From the NCBI RefSeq assembly GCF_016907835.1, contig NZ_JAFBCT010000001.1, positions 124,001 through 188,000 on the forward strand: DNA of 64,000 bases, in the 5' to 3' direction. The stretch comes from Agromyces cerinus. Its GTDB lineage: Bacteria > Actinomycetota > Actinomycetes > Actinomycetales > Microbacteriaceae. Every line of letters begins with the position of its first letter. Within the stretch, counting starts at the first letter, position 1. The notes beneath the pieces were generated by a model that was given only the letters and a program-made list of their open reading frames with translations, searched no databases and was not told the origin of the DNA. Shown piece by piece: positions 18,276 through 25,888 of the stretch. The translations under genes and the position numbers were made by a program.

Positions 18276-18663
18276 GCCACGAGTCTGACACCGACGGGAC
18301 TCGCGCGAGATTTCCCAGCGGTTGCACATGAGAAGCGAGTAGAGTCGTGTTATCTGCAGTGGGGTTCTCTCCCACATGACACGGCTGGGAAGCCGACGAC
18401 AGTCGGGACGAAGCAACATCTCTCACGCCGAAGCACTCGGTGCGATGCAGGCGACGAAGCCCCGCACCGGTTCCTCCCGCAGCTCCCTCATCGCGGCGTC
18501 TCGCACGCTGGCCGTCACGGCTGCATGCCAGGCCGCTGACCCCGTGCGACTCGCTCGCACCTCGAACTTCCGGCGGCGGACGTCGCCGTCGGAACCCTGC
18601 ACGACCTGAGGTCGTGCACGTCGCAGCCGCTTCGGCGGCTCGGCTTTACAGAAGGAAAAGAAT
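18276..18663 (+). promoter_or_regulatory. 388-nt non-coding region: structured leader of the second cold-shock gene
   Basis: No convincing gene. Structures seen: a GTGGG/CCCAC hairpin near 18358-18374; arms TGCACGACCT (18598-18607) and AGGTCGTGCA (18609-18618); and AGCCGC-TTCG-GCGGCT (18625-18640), a UUCG tetraloop hairpin followed by CGGCTTT, directly upstream of the ribosome site GAAGGAAAAG. The last resembles an intrinsic terminator, so attenuation or masking of translation is possible. Confidence 0.5.
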
Positions 18664-18870
18664 ATGGCTACCGGAACCGTCAAGTGGTTCAACGCCGACA
18701 AGGGCTTCGGCTTCATCGCTCCTGACGACGGCTCGGCCGACGTCTTCGCGCACTTCAGCGCGATCGCATCGGGCGGCTACCGCTCGCTCGAGGAGAACCA
18801 GAAGGTCGAATTCGAGACCGCCCGCGGCCCCAAGGGCCTGCAGGCTGAGAACATCACGGTCATTTCGTAA
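18664..18870 (+). CDS. cspA: cold-shock protein, CspA family (copy 2)
   Basis: 68 residues, with RNP1 KGFGFI and RNP2 VFAHF. It differs from copy 1 mainly in the C-terminal third ([20 protein letters not shown]). GAAGGAAAAG precedes the ATG. RNA-chaperone role as for other family members. A long leader and a separate terminator show that it is transcribed independently of copy 1. Confidence 0.97.
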   Translation: MATGTVKWFNADKGFGFIAPDDGSADVFAHFSAIASGGYRSLEENQKVEFETARGPKGLQAENITVIS

Positions 18871-18887
18871 GTTCTCGCATCCCTTTC

Positions 18888-18926
18888 GATCGGGTGCCGG
18901 TGCGCTGAGCGCGTCGGCACCCGATC
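18888..18926 (+). terminator. terminator after cspA copy 2
   Basis: Perfect 12-bp arms GATCGGGTGCCG (18888-18899) and CGGCACCCGATC (18915-18926), starting 17 nt after the stop codon. Confidence 0.8.
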
Positions 18927-19118
18927 CACGAGCGGATGTCTCGGCAGCCGCCTCTTCGTGAGGCAGGCGCCGGGGCATCCGCTCTGTGCATTTCCGGCGC
19001 GTGGTCCGGCGCCGTCATGCGTGAAGCACTGGGCTTCTTCCGAGCTTCGCTCTCTAGGCTCGGCCCTGTCGAACCACCCCCGATCGATCCCGGTCGGCCC
19101 CGAAGAAGGAGCCCCCCT

Positions 19119-19448
19119 ATGCAGTGCCCCACCGACGGAACCGTGCTCGTGATGAGCGAACGCAGCGGCATCGAGATCGACTACTGCCCGACGTGTCGCG
19201 GCGTGTGGCTCGACCGGGGCGAGCTCGACAAGATCGTCGAGCGTGCGGCGCGTGAGTTCGCTGCACCGGCCGCGAGCGCCCCTGCTGCCCCTGCTCCCCC
19301 CACGCAACCGCAGCCGCCGGCCTACGGCCAGCCGTCGTACCAGCAGCCCTACGACAACCGCGGGTACGACCGCGGCTACGACAACCGGGGCCAGGGCGAC
19401 TACCGCAAGAAGAAGAAGGAGAGCTGGCTCTCCGAGCTCTTCGACTGA
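19119..19448 (+). CDS. TFIIB-type zinc-ribbon protein
   Basis: 109 residues from ATG at 19119, with AAGGAG upstream. The first 40 residues form a zf-TFIIB domain: CPTDGT, then DYCPTCRGVWLDRGELDKIV. Two Cys pairs can hold one zinc ion. A Pro/Gln/Tyr-rich linker with repeated YDNRGYDRG and a Lys-rich, acidic C-terminus (ESWLSELFD) follow. Common in bacteria; the role is not known and is probably nucleic-acid or protein binding. Confidence 0.9.
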   Translation: MQCPTDGTVLVMSERSGIEIDYCPTCRGVWLDRGELDKIVERAAREFAAPAASAPAAPAPPTQPQPPAYGQPSYQQPYDNRGYDRGYDNRGQGDYRKKKKESWLSELFD

Positions 19449-19458
19449 GCACGCCGCT

Positions 19459-19488
19459 CGCTCCGCCTCCCAGTGAGGAGGCGGAGCG
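19459..19488. terminator. bidirectional terminator
   Basis: A 12-bp stem, CGCTCCGCCTCC (19459-19470) and GGAGGCGGAGCG (19477-19488), with a 6-nt loop between the stops of two convergent genes. Confidence 0.85.
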
Positions 19489-19500
19489 CGGCGACACGGG

Positions 19501-20202
19501 TCAGGCGGCGAGCGCCTCGATGACCCGGCGCGCGACCGAGGCGCTCGACTGCGGGTTCTGACCGGTGACCAGGTTGCCGTCGACGACCACATGATCGCTC
19601 CACGGGGCGGCGGAGTCGATGACGGCCCCGGCGTCGCGAAGAGCCGACTCGACCCACCACGGCGTGTTCTCGCCGGTGCCGCCGGTGCGCTCCTCCTCGT
19701 CGGTGAAGACGGTGAGGGTGCGGCCGGCGAACGCGTTCGTGCCGTCGGCGAGCTTCGCCGAGAGCAGCGCGGCGGGGCCGTGGCAGAACGGTGCGATGAT
19801 CGCGCCGTCCGCGTCCGCTGCGACGAGCACCCGGCCGACGTTCGCGTCGAAGGCGAGGTCGGCCATCGGCCCATGGCCGCCTGGCAGCACGATCGCGGCG
19901 TAGTCGCCGGCATCGACGTCGGCGACGGGAACGGCTGCCGCGAGGTCGCCGGCGATCGAGTCGAGGTACTCGGCGAGTTCGCGGGCCTGCGCATCGCCGC
20001 CGGCCTGCGACGGGTCGAGGCTGCCGCGGTCGACGGTCGGGGTGACTCCACCTGGCGTCGCGATGACGATGGTGTGCCCGGCTGCCACGAGGTCGCGGTG
20101 CGCGGTCACGAGCTCTTCGGCCCAGAATCCGGTCGGATGCTGCGAGCCGTCCTTCATCGTGAGCGAGTTCGCGCCGGTGACGATCATGAGGATGTTGCTC
20201 AT
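19501..20202 (-). CDS. DJ-1/PfpI family protein (Hsp31-like type 1 glutamine amidotransferase fold)
   Basis: 233 residues from ATG at 20202, preceded by AAAGGGA. MSNILMIVTGANSLTMKDG is the usual opening of this subfamily; the nucleophilic elbow APFCHGPAAL gives the catalytic Cys next to His. Related proteins act as glyoxalase III, deglycases or chaperones. It is the last gene of a leftward operon with an aldo-keto reductase (40-nt gap) and an MFS permease, under a divergent MarR regulator. This suggests a reactive-carbonyl or electrophile response. Confidence 0.9.
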   Translation of the reverse strand: MSNILMIVTGANSLTMKDGSQHPTGFWAEELVTAHRDLVAAGHTIVIATPGGVTPTVDRGSLDPSQAGGDAQARELAEYLDSIAGDLAAAVPVADVDAGDYAAIVLPGGHGPMADLAFDANVGRVLVAADADGAIIAPFCHGPAALLSAKLADGTNAFAGRTLTVFTDEEERTGGTGENTPWWVESALRDAGAVIDSAAPWSDHVVVDGNLVTGQNPQSSASVARRVIEALAA

Positions 20203-20242
20203 TCGTGATTCCCTTTCGTTGATTGGTGCTGGGGAGCTCGGC

Positions 20243-21082
20243 TCAGACGACGTTGAAGTCCGCGGGGTGCGGGCCCATGCGTCCATCGCGTTCGAGCGCG
20301 TCGATCGCGGTCAGCTCGTCGGCGGTCAGCTCGAAGCCGAACACGTCGAGGTTCTCGGCGATGCGGCTCGGCGTGACCGACTTCGGGATCACGACGCGGC
20401 CCTGCTGCAGGTGCCAGCGCAGTACGACCTGTGCGGGCGTCGCGTCGTGGCGTGCCGCGATGGCGATGACGGATGCCTCGCCGAGCACGGCGCCCTGCGC
20501 GAGCGGGCTCCACGCCTCGGTGACGATGCCGTGCCGCTCGTTCGCGGCGATCGTGGCGCGATTCTGCAGCGCGGGATGCAGCTCGACCTGGTTCACCGCC
20601 GGCACGACCGTAGTCGCGCCCACGAGTCGTTCGAGGTGCTCGGGCTCGAAGTTCGAGACGCCGATCGCGCGCACCCGCCCATCGGCGTGCAGCCGTTCCA
20701 GGGCGCGCCAGGTGTCGAGGTAGAGCCCGCGCTCCGGCGTCGGCCAGTGGATCAGGGAGAGGTCAAGCTGCTCGAGCCCGAGCTTCGCGAGACTGTCGTC
20801 GAACGCGCGCAGCGTCGAGTCGTAGCCCTGGTCGGCGTTCCAGACCTTGGTCGTGATGAAGAGCTCGTCGCGGGGCACGCTCGAGGCGGCGATGGCCCGG
20901 CCGACGCCCGACTCGTTGCCGTAGATCGCGGCGGTGTCGATGCTGCGGTAGCCGGCGTCGAGGGCGGCGGTGACCGCGGCGGTCGTCTCGTCGTCGGGCA
21001 CCTGGTAGACGCCGAAGCCGAGCTGGGGCATGCGCACGCCGCTGTTGAGGGTGACGGCGGGCACGGTGGTGAGGTCGGTCAT
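20243..21082 (-). CDS. aldo/keto reductase (2,5-diketo-gluconate reductase type)
   Basis: 279 residues. Catalytic tetrad visible: Asp and Tyr in RSIDTAAIYGNE, Lys in ITTKVW, His in LSLIHWP. NADPH-binding end IPKSVTPSRI is present. It reduces aldehydes or ketones with NADPH. It is the middle gene of the MFS-AKR-DJ-1 operon; 35 nt separate it from the permease gene. Confidence 0.92.
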   Translation of the reverse strand: MTDLTTVPAVTLNSGVRMPQLGFGVYQVPDDETTAAVTAALDAGYRSIDTAAIYGNESGVGRAIAASSVPRDELFITTKVWNADQGYDSTLRAFDDSLAKLGLEQLDLSLIHWPTPERGLYLDTWRALERLHADGRVRAIGVSNFEPEHLERLVGATTVVPAVNQVELHPALQNRATIAANERHGIVTEAWSPLAQGAVLGEASVIAIAARHDATPAQVVLRWHLQQGRVVIPKSVTPSRIAENLDVFGFELTADELTAIDALERDGRMGPHPADFNVV

Positions 21083-21117
21083 GGTCTCGCTTTCAGGTGG
21101 TGGAGGGTGGTCGAGGG

Positions 21118-22329
21118 TCAGATGGCGGTGGCCGCGGTCGTGGCCTCGTCGAGATTGGCGGAGCCGGAGGCATCCGCTCGTGGAAGGCGCCGCGCACTCG
21201 CGGCGGCGACGACCATGACGGCGAGGGCGGCGGCGGTGATGATCGCGCCGACCCAGATCGGCGAGGTGTAGCCGAGGCCGGCCGCGATGGTGAGGCCGCC
21301 GGTCCAGGCCCCGAGCGCATTGCCGAGGTTGAATGCCGCGATGTTCGCCCCAGACGCGAGGGTCGGGGCGCCGTCGGCGTACCGCATCACGCGGCTCTGC
21401 AGGGCGGGCACCGTGCCGAACCCGAAGCCGCCCATGGCGGTCAGGAGCACGATCGTGGCGACGGGGTTCGGGGCGAGCCAGGCGAAGAGCACGAGCACGA
21501 CCAGCAGGGCGGAGATGAAGCCGAGCAGGGTGCCGTCGATCGAGCGGTCGGCGAGGCGTCCGCCGATCCAGTTGCCGACGACGAGGCCGGCACCGAAGAG
21601 CACGAGCAGCCACGGCACCGCGCTCGACGCGAAGCCGCTCACCTCGGTGAGCGTGTACGCGATGTAGGTGAACGCGCCGAACATGCCGCCGAAGCCGAGC
21701 ACCGTCACGACGAGCGAGAGCCACACCTGGCCGGAGCGGAACGCGGTGAGTTCGCGGCGGAGGCTCGGTGCCGGCCCGTCGGTGCGGAGGTTCGGCACGA
21801 GCGTCGCGATGCCGACGAGCGCGACCACGCCGATCGCGGAGATGGCCCAGAAGGTCGAGCGCCAGCCGAACTCCTGGCCGAGGAACGTGCCGAACGGCAC
21901 GCCGAGCACGTTGGCCGCGGTGAGGCCGGTGAACATGATCGCGATGGCGCCGGCGGCCTTCTCGGGCGCGACGAGGCCGGCGGCGACGACAGAGCCGATG
22001 CCGAAGAAGGCGCCGTGGCAGAGTGCCGCGATGATGCGGCCGGTCATCATGAGCTCATACGTCGGGGCCATCGCCGAGATCGCGTTGCCGGCGATGAAGA
22101 GCACGAGCAGGCCCGTGAGCACCGGCTTGCGGGGGAGCCTGGTCGTGGCGGCCGTGAGGCCGAGGGCGCCGACGACCACCGCGAGGGCGTAGCCGGAGAT
22201 CAACCAGCCTGCTGCGGCTTCGGTGACGCCGAAGTCGGCCGCCACTTCGGGGAGCAGGCCCATGATCACGAACTCGGTGAGCCCGATGCCGAAGCCCCCG
22301 ATGGCGAGGGCGATGAGTCCGAGGGGCAT
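21118..22329 (-). CDS. MFS transporter, drug/arabinose efflux type (DHA1)
   Basis: 403 residues, 12 predicted helices. Opening GLTEFVIMGLLPEVAADFGV and the helix 5 motif GAFFGIGSVVAA are typical of the AraJ/Cmx branch of drug:H+ antiporters. First gene of the leftward operon; AGGAGAACC precedes the ATG. The divergent MarR gene and the dyad-rich 120-nt region between them point to ligand-induced expression. Confidence 0.92.
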   Translation of the reverse strand: MPLGLIALAIGGFGIGLTEFVIMGLLPEVAADFGVTEAAAGWLISGYALAVVVGALGLTAATTRLPRKPVLTGLLVLFIAGNAISAMAPTYELMMTGRIIAALCHGAFFGIGSVVAAGLVAPEKAAGAIAIMFTGLTAANVLGVPFGTFLGQEFGWRSTFWAISAIGVVALVGIATLVPNLRTDGPAPSLRRELTAFRSGQVWLSLVVTVLGFGGMFGAFTYIAYTLTEVSGFASSAVPWLLVLFGAGLVVGNWIGGRLADRSIDGTLLGFISALLVVLVLFAWLAPNPVATIVLLTAMGGFGFGTVPALQSRVMRYADGAPTLASGANIAAFNLGNALGAWTGGLTIAAGLGYTSPIWVGAIITAAALAVMVVAAASARRLPRADASGSANLDEATTAATAI

Positions 22330-22358
22330 TCGTGGTTCTCCTGTTACACTCGTACGAA

Positions 22359-22430
22359 TAGTTGCAGACGCGCTCTATTGCACGACGAGCATTAATACTT
22401 GCACGCGCAATTAGAAAGCGCAAGCAACTA
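22359..22430. promoter_or_regulatory. operator region between MFS operon and MarR gene
   Basis: TAGTTGC (22359-22365) and GCAACTA (22424-22430) are an exact inverted pair around an AT-rich centre (ATTAAT, 22391-22396). Inside lies TTGCACGCGCAA (22399-22410), whose TTGC/GCAA ends repeat the same half-site. This is lower in GC than anything nearby and sits between the two start codons, as expected for MarR operators controlling both directions. Confidence 0.6.
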
Positions 22431-22449
22431 AATCGATCGAGGAGGAGAC

Positions 22450-22908
22450 ATGGGCATCGCCGACGACGCGGTCGAGGTGCGCGCTCAGGGCTGGCGCACG
22501 CTCGCCGCACTGCACGGACTCATCGAGGCCGAGCTCGAGCGCTCGCTCGCGGCATCCGTAGACCTCTCGGTCGTCGAATACACCGTGCTCGACGCGCTCA
22601 ACCGTCAAGACGGCTGGCACATGCGCATGCAGCAGCTCGCGCGCGCGGCGGCGCTCAGCCCGAGCGCGACGACGCGGCTCGTGAACCGGCTCGAAGACCG
22701 GGCGCTGCTCACGCGCATCCTCTGCGCCGACGACCGGCGCGGTATCTACACCGAGCTCACCGCTGCAGGCCGCGCGCTCTACGAGCGTGCGCGTCCGATC
22801 CACGACGAGACGCTCGAGCGGGTGCTCGCCGAGGCCGGCGACCAGCCCGAGCTCGCTCCCGTCGTCGAGGCGCTGCACGGAGTGGCGCTGCCGGCGGCGG
22901 TCGGCTGA
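22450..22908 (+). CDS. MarR family transcriptional regulator
   Basis: 152 residues. The winged helix is in MQQLARAAALSPSATTRLVN (recognition helix) and the wing DDRRGIYTELTAAGR. GGAGGAG precedes the ATG. It is divergent from the MFS/AKR/DJ-1 operon, and the shared region carries repeated TTGC/GCAA half-sites. It most likely represses that operon and itself until a ligand binds. Confidence 0.93.
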   Translation: MGIADDAVEVRAQGWRTLAALHGLIEAELERSLAASVDLSVVEYTVLDALNRQDGWHMRMQQLARAAALSPSATTRLVNRLEDRALLTRILCADDRRGIYTELTAAGRALYERARPIHDETLERVLAEAGDQPELAPVVEALHGVALPAAVG

Positions 22909-22954
22909 GCGCCAGTCGTCGGTCTGGGATGGGCGGCGACGAATTCGCGGCAGG

Positions 22955-23377
22955 TCAGGTCGCGTTCGCCGAGATGTTCACGAGCCAGGTGACCCCGTAG
23001 CGGTCGGTGCACATGCCGAACGCGTCGCCCCACGGCGCCACCTCGAGCGGCACGATCTCCGAGCCGCTGGCGAGCAGCTTCGCCCAGTAGCCGCGGAGCA
23101 CGGCGTCGTCGTCGCGCCCGCCCGAGAGCGAGATCGAGATCGGCCCGCCGGTGCCGGGGTCGCCCATCGAACTCGGCGTGTCGGCACCCATCAGCACGAC
23201 GCCGCCGTCGCCCTCGAGCTGGCCGTGCATGATCTTGTCGGCGTCGGCGGGAACGTCGGCCTGGCCGAACTCGGCGAAGGTGCTCGTCGTGAGCTCGCCG
23301 CCGAACACCGAGTGATAGAAGTCCAGCGCTTCCTTCGCGTTGCCGGGGAAGTTGAGGTACGGGTTGAGCGTGACCAT
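22955..23377 (-). CDS. VOC superfamily protein, PhnB-like
   Basis: 140 residues from ATG at 23377, preceded by AAAGGG. Begins MVTLNPYLNFPGNAKEALDF and contains FYHSVFGGEL, KIMHGQLE and the C-terminal DRYGVTWLVNIS, all typical of PhnB-like glyoxalase/bleomycin-resistance fold proteins. A metal-dependent or ligand-binding role; substrate unknown. It is divergent from the ArsR/SRPBCC operon and might share the operator at 23525-23542. Confidence 0.9.
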   Translation of the reverse strand: MVTLNPYLNFPGNAKEALDFYHSVFGGELTTSTFAEFGQADVPADADKIMHGQLEGDGGVVLMGADTPSSMGDPGTGGPISISLSGGRDDDAVLRGYWAKLLASGSEIVPLEVAPWGDAFGMCTDRYGVTWLVNISANAT

Positions 23378-23492
23378 GGTGCGACCCTTTCGATCTCGAC
23401 GAGGCTGTCGAAGCCGATACTGGTCGCTCGCGCGACCGACGGCAACCCCGCAGCGGATGCCTCCGCCGAGGGCGCGGATGCAAGATCGGGTC

Positions 23493-23521
23493 TTGACAGC
23501 GCCATCCGATCGTCGTAAGTT
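23493..23521 (+). promoter_or_regulatory. sigma-70-type promoter of the ArsR operon
   Basis: TTGACA (23493-23498), a 17-nt spacer, then TAAGTT (23516-23521). This is the best consensus promoter in the window. The predicted start is near 23528, inside the palindrome that follows. Confidence 0.75.
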
Positions 23522-23524
23522 GTA

Positions 23525-23542
23525 ATCAACCAAATGGTTGAT
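23525..23542. promoter_or_regulatory. ArsR operator
   Basis: Perfect palindrome ATCAACC-AAAT-GGTTGAT lying over the predicted transcription start. ACCAAATGGT-type sites are typical of ArsR regulators paired with SRPBCC genes. Confidence 0.75.
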
Positions 23543-23567
23543 CAACGAATGAGTTGGGAACAGTCTG

Positions 23568-24005
23568 ATGATCTTCGACCCGGGCGCAGACGATCGCCTC
23601 GACCGCGCCTTCATGGCGCTGGCCGACCCGGTGCGCCGCGGCATCATCGCCCGACTGAGCCGGGGGCCGGCCACGGTCAACGAGCTCGCCGAACCGTTCG
23701 CGATCACCAAGCAGGCCGTCTCGAAGCACATCCAGGTGCTCGAGCACGCGGGGCTCGTCACGAGGACTCGTGACGCGCAGCGCCGACCCGTGCACCTCGA
23801 CGCGGCCCAGCTCGAAGCCCTCACCGCGTGGATCGACCGCTACCGGCTGATCCACGAGCAGCAGTTCCGCACGTTGGACGCGCTGCTCGCCGAAGCCCCC
23901 GGCCCGGATGCCGGGGCATCCGTCGCCCCCGATGCGCCGATCGCGCGTCGCGGCGACTCCGCTGAGCCCGGCGCCGCAGCCGGGCACGCCAGAGAAGAGA
24001 TCTGA
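23568..24005 (+). CDS. ArsR family transcriptional regulator
   Basis: 145 residues. The winged helix covers residues 10-90, with RAFMALADPVRRGIIARLSR and recognition helix ITKQAVSKHIQVLEHAGLV. No metal-binding Cys motif, so it belongs to the non-metal branch usually encoded next to SRPBCC/AHSA1 genes. The SRPBCC gene follows after 1 nt. The last 35 residues are Ala/Pro-rich. Autorepression is likely from the palindrome at the predicted transcription start. Confidence 0.93.
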   Translation: MIFDPGADDRLDRAFMALADPVRRGIIARLSRGPATVNELAEPFAITKQAVSKHIQVLEHAGLVTRTRDAQRRPVHLDAAQLEALTAWIDRYRLIHEQQFRTLDALLAEAPGPDAGASVAPDAPIARRGDSAEPGAAAGHAREEI

Positions 24006-24006
24006 A

Positions 24007-24480
24007 ATGACGAACCCCGTCACCATCACCGCCCCCGAAGGCCTGCCCTTCGTCGAGATCGAGCGAGAGTTCGATGCACCCGTCGCCGCTGTCTTCAACG
24101 CGCACCGCGACCCCGAGCTCGTCAAGCGCTGGCTCGGCCCGAACGGCTACGAGATGAAGGTCGATCGCTGGGACTTCGTGCCGCAGGGCGGGTACCGCTA
24201 CCTGCACGTCGACCCCGAAGGGGAGGAGTACGCCTTCAACGGCACCTTCCACTCGGTGCGCGAGAACGAGTTCGCGGTGCAGACCTTCGAGTACGAAGGC
24301 TTCCCCGACGTCGTGGCCGTCGAGTCGATGTCGTTCGAAGACCTCGGCGGCGGGCGCACACTGCTCCGCATCCACTCCACCTACCCGAGCCTCGAGGCCC
24401 GCGACGGCATGATCCAGAGCAACATGGAGCAGGGCCTCACCGAGGGCTACGCCCGCCTCGACGGAGTGCTCGCCGCCTGA
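24007..24480 (+). CDS. SRPBCC (AHSA1-like) domain protein
   Basis: 157 residues. START-like fold: IEREFDAPVAAVFNAHRDPE, VKRWLGPNGYEM, and LTEGYARLDGVLA at the end are typical of activator-of-Hsp90-like SRPBCC proteins. They bind small hydrophobic ligands; no specific function is known for this group. Starts 1 nt after the ArsR stop, so it is co-translated. The downstream VOC gene (114-nt gap) may belong to the same unit. Confidence 0.92.
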   Translation: MTNPVTITAPEGLPFVEIEREFDAPVAAVFNAHRDPELVKRWLGPNGYEMKVDRWDFVPQGGYRYLHVDPEGEEYAFNGTFHSVRENEFAVQTFEYEGFPDVVAVESMSFEDLGGGRTLLRIHSTYPSLEARDGMIQSNMEQGLTEGYARLDGVLAA

Positions 24481-24594
24481 CCGAGCGCAGCGTCGATCGA
24501 CGGGATGCCGCGGGGCGCGGTCGCCGCACGCACCCGCCCCGCGACCCGCCGGTCGCCTTCCTCACCGCGAACACCGCACCGAACGGAGCACCCC

Positions 24595-25035
24595 ATGGAC
24601 TGGACACTGGAAGTCGTCATCGTGCCGGTGAGCGACCTCGACCGATCGATCGCGTTCTACCGCGACCAGCTCGGCTTCGCCCTCGACCACGACACCCGCA
24701 ACGAGCACATGCACATCGCGCAGCTCACGCCCCGCGGCTCGGGCTGCTCGATCGTGATCGGCTCACTGCCGTCGCAGAACGAGATGGCGCCGGGCTCCCT
24801 GCACGGCGTGCAGCTCGTCGTCGCCGACGCCGAGGCCGCGCGCGCCGAGCTCATCGGCCGCGGCGTCGAGGCGAGCGAGATCACCGTCTTCGACGAACGC
24901 GACGGCGGCACCTTCTTCGGCTTCGCCGACCCTGACGGCAACACCTGGGCCGTGCAGCAGATCAAGGCCCGCGGCGAGCGGCCGCTCATTCCGCTCGACG
25001 CCCGCCAGCGCTTCGGCGCCGAGCAGGAGGTCTGA
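24595..25035 (+). CDS. VOC family protein (glyoxalase/bleomycin-resistance fold)
   Basis: 146 residues. MDWTLEVVIVPVSDLDRSIA begins the first half, FYRDQLGFALDHD is the usual strand-turn, and FFGFADPDGNTWAVQQIK closes the second half. Often annotated as a glyoxalase; the reaction is not known. ACGGAGC lies upstream of the ATG. Same direction as the ArsR-SRPBCC pair. Confidence 0.92.
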   Translation: MDWTLEVVIVPVSDLDRSIAFYRDQLGFALDHDTRNEHMHIAQLTPRGSGCSIVIGSLPSQNEMAPGSLHGVQLVVADAEAARAELIGRGVEASEITVFDERDGGTFFGFADPDGNTWAVQQIKARGERPLIPLDARQRFGAEQEV

Positions 25036-25058
25036 GCGAGCGACCACGCCGGTCGACC

Positions 25059-25104
25059 GGATGCCGCGGGTCGCCCCCACAGAGGGCGGCGCTCCGCGGC
25101 ATCC
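25059..25104. terminator. bidirectional terminator
   Basis: Perfect 11-bp arms GGATGCCGCGG (25059-25069) and CCGCGGCATCC (25094-25104) between convergent genes, with a smaller nested hairpin inside. Confidence 0.7.
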
Positions 25105-25153
25105 GTACGCCTGACGCGCACGCGCGATCAGGGGGCCCGCAGCGTCCTGCGGG

Positions 25154-25765
25154 TCAGGCCGGCGCAACCGGCTGTCTGAGGATCGTCCTGAGTCTCTCGG
25201 GGGCCGTGCGGCGGGGGTCGCCGAGGTACACCTCGTGATGCCGCCCGTTGAACCGCAGGCCCCGTTCGGGCCTGAACTCGTCGTGCAGGCGCGCGAGCGT
25301 CGGGCCCTCGTCGTCGTACGAACCGAGGTGGAGGGTCTGCACCGCCCGGCCCTCTGCGAGTCGCTCGAAGCGCACGAGGCTCGCGGCCGGCGCCTTCGGG
25401 GCCGCCTTGGCGACGGCATCGGCGATGAGCTCGAGGGTGAGCCAGTCGGGCTGCCAGATCATCATCGTCCACGACCAGGCCGACTTCTCGCGGGTGACGA
25501 ACGTCGCCGGGTCGTCGGCGCTCCAGAGCCCCTCGAGCGGCCCGACGACGTAGTCGCGATCGAGCTCGCGCTTGCTCTGGAACTTCGCGGCGTACGACAC
25601 GGCGTAGAGGGCCTCGACCGCTGCCACGTACTCGGGGGCGCTGTTGGGGTCGCCGTGCCCGTCGACCATGCAGTAGGCGAGCTCGGGCACCTCGATGATC
25701 TCGAAGCGACCTCGCGGGGCGGTGTAGCAGGCGAGTTCGCGCTTCACGTCGTACTTGTCGGCCAT
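25154..25765 (-). CDS. GyrI-like small-molecule-binding domain protein
   Basis: 203 residues from ATG at 25765. MADKYDVKRELACYTAPRGR, then FEIIEVPELAYCMVDGHGDP and the C-terminal RHHEVYLGDPRRTAPERLRT are typical of the stand-alone GyrI-like proteins that resemble the effector domains of AraC/MerR regulators. These bind aromatic or cationic ligands and some hydrolyse them. No DNA-binding part is present. It is divergent from an aldo-keto reductase 123 nt away. Confidence 0.88.
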   Translation of the reverse strand: MADKYDVKRELACYTAPRGRFEIIEVPELAYCMVDGHGDPNSAPEYVAAVEALYAVSYAAKFQSKRELDRDYVVGPLEGLWSADDPATFVTREKSAWSWTMMIWQPDWLTLELIADAVAKAAPKAPAASLVRFERLAEGRAVQTLHLGSYDDEGPTLARLHDEFRPERGLRFNGRHHEVYLGDPRRTAPERLRTILRQPVAPA

Positions 25766-25888
25766 GCACACAGACTCGCGCGCACCACCGACATGGAGCC
25801 GGACGCACCGGCGCAGCGTGCGGCGTCCGCGCGCGCGTGACACCATCGGAGGCGGAGGCGATCTTCCCCCGACCAGCACTGGAGCATC

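Noticed and set aside
18376..18609. 77-codon + strand frame in the cold-shock leader
   Set aside because: No ribosome site, Arg/Ser-rich noise composition, and it lies inside a structured leader.
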